Source: Plotosus lineatus
Lineage: Eukaryota > Chordata > Actinopteri > Siluriformes > Plotosidae
NCBI GenBank assembly: GCA_024760905.1
Contig: CM045751.1
Coordinates: 9,940,001-10,004,000 of the forward strand
DNA: 64,000 nucleotides
Reading direction: 5' to 3'
Positions 58,816 through 64,000 of the stretch are shown one piece after another. The notes below the pieces were generated by a model. It did no database searches. It had not been told where the DNA came from and was given only the letters and a program-made list of their open reading frames with translations. Made by a program: the position numbers and the translations under genes. The first letter of the stretch is position 1; each line of letters opens with the position of its first letter.

Positions 58816-59719
58816 TACAGTGATCCCTCGCTACTTCTTTGTTGTGACTCACATTTTTTTTATTTGGCATTTTTTTAATGCCGGATGCCCTTCCTGACGC
58901 AACCCTCTGCATTTATCCGGGCTTGGGACCGGCGTGAGGGACACTGGTTTGTGGCCCCCAGAGATGAAAATGTTGAGGTTCTCTTTGGGAGTAATGAGGA
59001 TGGATAGGATCAGGAATGAGGACATCAGAGGGACAGCACATGTAAGACGTTTTGGAGACAAAGTCAGAGAGGCTAGATTGAGATGGTTTGGACATGTACA
59101 GAGGAGGGATAGTGAGTATATTGGTCGTAGGATGCTGAGGTTGGAACTACCAGGCAGAAGGCCGAGAGGAAGACCAAAGAGACGATTCATGGATGTGGTG
59201 AAGGAGGACATGAAGGTACAGTAGTTGGTTTAAGAGAAGAAGATGCAGAGGATAGGGTGAGATGATTCGCTGTGGCGACGTCTGAAGGGAAAAGCTGAAA
59301 GGTAAAGAAGAAGAAGATCCCTCGCTACTCCGTGCTTCAGTTTCAGTGGCTTCAGTGCATCGATGGTTTTTCAAATATATTCATCAAAAAAATTGTAGAA
59401 ATTAAGGAAAAATAGGGGAAAAAGTTCAGTAAAATGCCACAAAACAAGGCCAATTATGCAAAAAATATGTGCATCTATATGTGTGTGCGCGTGTCTATAT
59501 GTGTGTGTATTTATATTTTATTTTCATGTAATACATTATTTTTGAATGTTTAATTGTTATTATAAGCATTTATAGCACTGAATATGTATTTATTGATATT
59601 ATATACACATGTACATGTACGTATACATCAGTCAGGGGGGATCGATCCTACTTCATGGAAATCAGCAGTCGCGGAGGGGTCTCATCCCCATTAACCGCAG
59701 AAAGTGAGGGTTCCCTGTA
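58816..59719 (+). mobile_element. MITE-1 copy 12, split by a LINE insertion
   Basis: TA then CAGTGATCCCTCGCTACT; the element resumes after the LINE with the duplicated GATCCCTCGCTACT and continues through the normal interior to GCAGAAAGTGAGGGTTCCCT then GTA. Subfamily 2. Confidence 0.9.
58822..59329 (+). pseudogene. RTE-like LINE insertion with a foreign 5' segment
   Basis: GATCCCTCGCTACT is duplicated exactly at 58822-58835 and 59316-59329. The 3' part (about 58957-59315) is the usual LINE end ([57 protein letters not shown]) with a small insertion near 59218 and a deletion that removes part of the C-terminal codons. The 5' 120 bp is different: ATGCCCTTCCTGACGCAACC, ATCCGGGCTTGGGACCGGC, which in reverse resembles the RTE-type SINE tail (GGAAGGGCAT). 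Confidence 0.9.
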
Positions 59720-59888
59720 TTTCGATGCATTTTATTGATTCACTTGTACTTCTCCTAACAGATATTTAAAAGGTTATGTATAAGTCGTATTAATCTTCTT
59801 TATCTTTATTAATCTTCAATAATAATTATTAATCTTCTGTGTGTCGATGTTCTGTATATTGTTGTATTAATGAGTATTAATGATTGTA

Positions 59889-60148
59889 CCCCCCCCAGTG
59901 CAGCTAACTGGGTTATCAAAGGCCGGCCATGTCTCTCATTGTCTATTGTGTTAGGCATGTAAAACAACCATTGCTGACTTTCGACAAGAGTAGCTGCAAA
60001 GCCGTCGGTGTGTTTCCGCCCTGCAATGTCCTGGCGAGCTGTCCAGGATGTACAGTACTCTGTCCTTGCCCGGAGTTGGCTGTGATGGGCGCCAGCCTTC
60101 CCGCGACCCTAGTTAGGATTAAGCGGTTACAGAAAATAAACTGAACTG
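59889..60148 (+). repeat. SINE-A, 5'-truncated, L2-type tail
   Basis: Starts at CCCCCCCCAGTGCAGCTAAC and ends AGGATTAAGCGGTTACAGAA, AATAAACTGAACTGA. The head is missing. Confidence 0.88.
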
Positions 60149-60196
60149 ATGATATTCGATTGGCAGACTTTTTTTTTCTTTTTTTTTTTTTTTTTA

Positions 60197-60456
60197 CACG
60201 TCAGATGCCCTTCCTGACACAACCCTTAGCAAGGGACTGAAACACGCCATCGGCTTTGCAGCTACTCTTGTCGAAAGTCAGCAATGGTTCCTTTGCAGCC
60301 TCTCACCATAGACAGTGAGAGACATGGCCGGCCTTTGATAACCCAGTTAGCTGCACTGGGGGGGACAGTGACAACGTTGTGGAGAGTAGGACTCGAACCC
60401 TCAACCCTAGGATCAGCGATCCAGTACCTTCACGACCAGGCCACCACCACCCCATA
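60197..60456 (-). repeat. SINE-A, RTE-type tail truncated
   Basis: Head complete (right side), body with GCCATCGGCTTTGCAGCTAC, tail ends after ACACGTCAGATGCCCTTCCT next to a T-rich run (60168-60195). It lies about 50 bp from the preceding copy, in opposite orientation, with the other tail type. Confidence 0.88.
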
Positions 60457-60707
60457 AGCAGATACTGAATATGTTTGTTTAAATGGCGAGACTTGCTTTG
60501 AGGGGGTGTTTACTTAACATTTAGGAAAGGGGTCTTCAGTATTAGTGCTTGCAACTGAGACGTTGTCAGAGGGTAAGCAGAAGTTGTTCCTTTAGGTTTT
60601 TATGCCAGCTACTATACCTGTGGGCTTTTCTTTTTTTTGTCTTTTTTGTCTCAGTAAAAACAAAAAAGAGATCCTCGTGACAAAACAAATGTGTAATAAC
60701 AAAAAAA

Positions 60708-60711
<4 letters not shown>

Positions 60712-60794
<83 letters not shown>

Positions 60795-60800
60795 GTGTGT

Positions 60801-60870
<70 letters not shown>
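60712..60870. repeat. (TA)n-(TG)n-(TA)n compound microsatellite
   Basis: About 80 bp TA, 44 bp TG (one TC interruption), 32 bp TA. SINE-B follows after GCGT. Confidence 0.95.
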
Positions 60871-60872
<2 letters not shown>

Positions 60873-61140
60873 CGTGGGGCAGTGGCGTAGTGGTTAGGGT
60901 GCTGGGCTCATGATCAGGAGGTTGTGTGTTCAAATCCCAGTTAGACCCCCACTGTGCTAAGACCTCTGGGTAAGGTCTCAACCACAAGTGTGCCTCTGTT
61001 CACCCAGCAGTATAAATGGGTACCAGTAAAAATATACTGGAAAGGTATCCAGGAGGAGTTGAACTCCTGGTCGCTTCACGCTATGGAAACTGGGGATAAG
61101 CACCGCCCTGATGAGCCACTAGGCTCGGTGTAAAAAACAA
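60873..61140 (+). repeat. SINE-B with internal deletion
   Basis: Head GGGGCAGTGGCGTAGTGGTT; B box altered to GTTCAAATCCC. ACTGGAAAGGTATCCAGGAG shows loss of the ACCTGCGATGGACTAGCGTC segment. Its tail is replaced by an A-rich CAAA repeat leading into TA. Confidence 0.88.
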
Positions 61141-61156
61141 AAACAAACAAACAAAT

Positions 61157-62902
61157 ATATATATATATATATATATATAAAGAGTGTTTAAAACAGTTCC
61201 ACAACATTAAATGAAATTATAAATAAATAAAAAATATGATGCATTATTTAAAAAAAAAAACACCAAAAACGACAAATGTTGTCATTTCTTACATTCAGGG
61301 ATTGAATTTTACTAGAGAAGTAAAGCAATTTCCTCTAACATAACAATTAAAATTTCTTAAAATCAATTTAGTAATTATTATTATTATTATTATTTTTATT
61401 ATTGTTCATTTATTTATTTATTTTATTTATTTTTATTTTATTATTTTGATGATCTAAGCTAATCTAACCACCTCTGCAAATAAAAACAGGCTTTGAAATT
61501 TTAATGGAGAAAAAATCGACCCTCTTTATTGTAAAGTTAATAACATCATTGCATTAAAGCCAGTATTACTGCATTAAAGTATCAGACTGATCTTCCAAGA
61601 AAAACAAGTGCTCTGTATTTTGCATTTGAGTGCATGAGTTCCCCGTGGCTCTAATTAAGGATCTTTTTATTTTATCTGCAAAATCGAGAAGATCTCCAAA
61701 AACAAGAGCCAAATATACAACATATGCGAGTGCCATCTGCACTCCAACCTATATCTTCCATCTACGGTGTTCCTGTCCATCATTCATCTGCAGTCTTTGG
61801 TTTCACTTGGCATTAAGATATCTGCAAGGATGGTCTGGCGGCATTTAAATACAATCATAGCGCTTCCAGCATGCTTGATGTGGTGAATGGAGTGTGGAGG
61901 GCGTCGTGGTCACCCGCTCTTCCCAGCCTACTACGAGGAAAACGAGGCGAGGGAGATGCTTTGAGCAGATGCCAAAAAATAGTTGCGGATGAAGCTGCGG
62001 CTGCATTTTTGGACAGAGATGACAAGGTTTACGTTTTCCACTCATAGCTTGCAGCACATTTTCCCAGAACCCTTCGCCACATGGTTAGGCAGGATGCTCT
62101 TGTTGTCTGCGTTACATTTATAGCAGGCTCTTTAACAGCTCAAGGTATAGAAGAACCTGAGCAGATGAAAAACAGGATGGATTGGGTATGGAATAAAACA
62201 TAGGTGTGCTGTTATAAGAGAATAATCAAGCACATGGAGGTTGTTTTTAAATGGTATGTCCTCGAGTTTTCATTGCTCTAATACCAGTAAACATTATATG
62301 TGATCCCCCAGCACCAAATCAGTCAGACCTTGCAGGACTCCATTTTTAAATACACTAGATTATCTATGATAAACTGAAAGCGAAATAAACAGCGGTGAAC
62401 AAGACAATCAGAAGCTGACTTACCTGGCATTGTTTGGGATCTGAAGAACTTCGTTTATCCCAAAAATTGTGCAAAAGGTGTTTTTATCGGTTTACTTTAG
62501 GAGTAATTTTCTTATACATCAATATGCAGAACATTATGGGATGATTGGTGGAACTTCCAATCAGAAGTACTGATAACAGTCACTAAAAACACTGTCACGA
62601 GAGCAATAATCTCCGAAGCCATCTGACATGAAATATTGTTGGAAATGCAACTCTTAGAAATCACTTGTACTGGAGACTCATTCCAAACATAAAATATGCA
62701 ACATAAGAAAATGGCCACCAATTCTTAATACAATTATGTAAAGTGTCCAACATACAAGTCATAGTTTAAGCTGTTACTATAAATGATAACATACTAGAAC
62801 GAGCTTATTAATATGGCCCTGGCATTTGGAACCACTCTCAAACTTCATGTTACATAAAACGAATCAACACTTTCTAACCAATCAGTATCAAGTACTGCAG
62901 AG
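61157..62902. other. Non-repetitive stretch, possible conserved non-coding element
   Basis: TA array at 61157-61180 and ATT/TTTA runs at 61375-61445. From 61600 to 62110 the sequence is repeat-free and balanced, with CTCTAATTAAGG (61650-61661), CTTTTTATTTTATCTGC and GGCATTTAAATACAATC. No recognised exon. Confidence 0.35.
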
Positions 62903-63075
62903 TACAGGGATCCCTCACTTTCCACAGTTAATGAGGACTGCGAACACCCCCCCCACCACCACCACCCCGCCCGCTGCGACCACCGATACCACCGATTTCC
63001 ATGAGTAATAACAATTAAACATTCAAAAATAATGCATAAGATGTAAAAAAAAAAAAAATATATATATATATATAT

Positions 63076-63114
<39 letters not shown>

Positions 63115-63357
63115 AAAATGTAAGTAGTTTTGTTGGGGGGTTTTGGGTCGTTTTTTATTTTTGTTTGTTTGGGGTTTTTTTTGTTTGTTTTGTTTTGTTT
63201 TTTGCATAACTAGCCTTGTTTTGCATCATTTTCCTTAACTTTTCACCTATTTTTCATTAATTTCCTTTTTTTTTATTTTTCGATGAATATTTTTGTAGAA
63301 ACCCGCGATGCACTGAAGCCGCAGAAACTGAAGCACGAAGTAGCGAGGAATCACTGA
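62903..63357 (-). mobile_element. MITE-1 copy 13
   Basis: TACAGGGATCCCTCACTTTC at the left. An internal deletion removes the ATTTATTGATATTATATACA region (CGATTTCCATGAGTAATAAC joins). TA and CA arrays occupy 63057-63112. Right end GAAGCACGAAGTAGCGAGGA, ATCACTGA. Subfamily 2. Confidence 0.88.
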
Positions 63358-64000
63358 ACTGTCATTTAACACCTCAAAGCCAGTTCCACCATTCATAGCC
63401 CACGGCATCCATACAATCCATTGGTTGCTTGATTAGATTGAAAGATTGGGTTGGTGTTTACTGTTCCTTTGAGATGTGGTAGGAAGAGCAGACTAATGAT
63501 AATAGACATCTTGAGATGTTGTTTGGAGCAAATCAGATCTGTATCTTAAGTATTGGATTTCAGTTTACATCAGAAGTTTTAGTCTTTGGCGTCAGAGTTA
63601 TTTGGAAATCTATAGACACAACAAGTAGACATGGAATTTAATTTGCCTTTCTTCATCAACATTGGAGTTATAATAATCCAACGTCCAAAACCACACATGG
63701 GTTTTTAAAATATTTTTTGAAATCTTATAAACAATAACCAATGAGCTTCAGATGGCCTGGATAAAATCTTATCCCTAACAGACAAATGGCTCAAACACAG
63801 TCAACACGTGCAGTTTTTCCAAGACATCCTGATATGAGATGTCAGAGCATGAGTCTCAGATCAATTAAGAATGTGATTTTCATTTAAATTTTTATAGGAC
63901 TTTTTTGTTAGTATTCACCAGATGTCTATGCTTGTAAACAGTGGTATCATTTACATGCTAAGTATTTAATACAAGCAAATATTTAACCGTTGTTGCACAA
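63358..64000. other. Unassigned stretch to the window end
   Basis: No repeat family, array or coding evidence. Confidence 0.3.

Overview
This is eukaryotic DNA, most likely from a fish. It has no bacterial-style gene packing, no long conserved host ORF and no rRNA or tRNA gene. It is an AT-rich intergenic or intronic stretch built from retroposons, DNA-transposon remnants and microsatellites. The fish assignment is an inference. It rests on a SINE carrying the V-SINE central domain (known from lampreys, sharks, lungfish and teleosts), on SINE/LINE tails ending in the ATGAATGA-type repeat common in fishes, on RTE-like LINE pieces and on Tigger/pogo relatives. I cannot name the species or the host locus.

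Repeat vocabulary used below. SINE-A: tRNA-derived head (A box TGGCCTAGTGG, B box GGTTCGAGTCC), body, then one of two unrelated 3' tails: an 'L2-type' tail ending AGGATTAAGCGGTTACAGAA plus (ATGAA)n, or an 'RTE-type' tail ending in GGCGACCCCTGAAGGGAACA and GAA repeats. About 21 copies. SINE-B: a second tRNA-derived SINE with a TTTACC-rich 3' end, 5 copies. V-SINE: tRNA head, V domain, L2-type tail; 3 near-complete copies and several fragments. RTE-like LINE: 3' fragments carrying only the C-terminal end of the reverse-transcriptase protein, 6 copies. MITE-1: non-coding ~460-530 bp element, ends CAGKGATCCCTCGCTACTTC and (other end) CAGGGATCCCTCACTTTCCG, TA target duplications, 13 copies. Tigger-B: 790 bp element, 3 copies, with a shortened transposase N-terminus. 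Tigger-C: 2 copies, with another transposase N-terminus. Tel-element: two copies of an inverted-repeat element that carries a TTAGGG-like array.

Layout. 0-5.5 kb: V-SINE, broken Tigger-C, three SINE-A copies, unique DNA, Tigger-B, SINE-B. 5.7-10.1 kb: MITE-1, a LINE end, SINE-A inserted beside an RTE-like LINE, and a MITE-1 split by a LINE. 10.1-12.7 kb: non-repetitive DNA with a possible minus-strand exon. 12.7-13.5 kb: Tel-element 1. 13.9-21 kb: dense MITE-1, SINE and Tigger-B. 21-24.6 kb: mostly unique. 24.6-26.9 kb: Tel-element 2 and SINE-A copies. 27.3-28.1 kb: 18-bp minisatellite. 28.1-30.2 kb: unique. 30.2-32.1 kb: SINE cluster. 33.2-34.1 kb: CT-rich compound tandem repeat. 35.4-36.6 kb: Tigger-B nested in MITE-1. 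37.8-43 kb: microsatellites and unique DNA. 44-48.3 kb: a 393-bp inverted repeat spanning MITE-1, LINE and SINE insertions. 48.3-64 kb: unique DNA alternating with Tigger-C, SINEs, MITE-1 and long TA/TG arrays.

The parts interact as parasites of shared machinery. SINE-A copies carry 12-20 bp target duplications, and some are 5'-truncated, as expected for LINE-driven retroposition. Its RTE-type tail is matched by the 3' end of the RTE-like LINEs in the same window, and its other tail is shared with the V-SINE. Nested insertions with exact target duplications give relative ages. The non-repetitive islands (about 10.4, 29.8, 39, 41.4 and 61.7 kb) look like candidates for conserved regulatory DNA, but that needs an alignment I cannot run. 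All identities quoted come from hand comparison inside this window.
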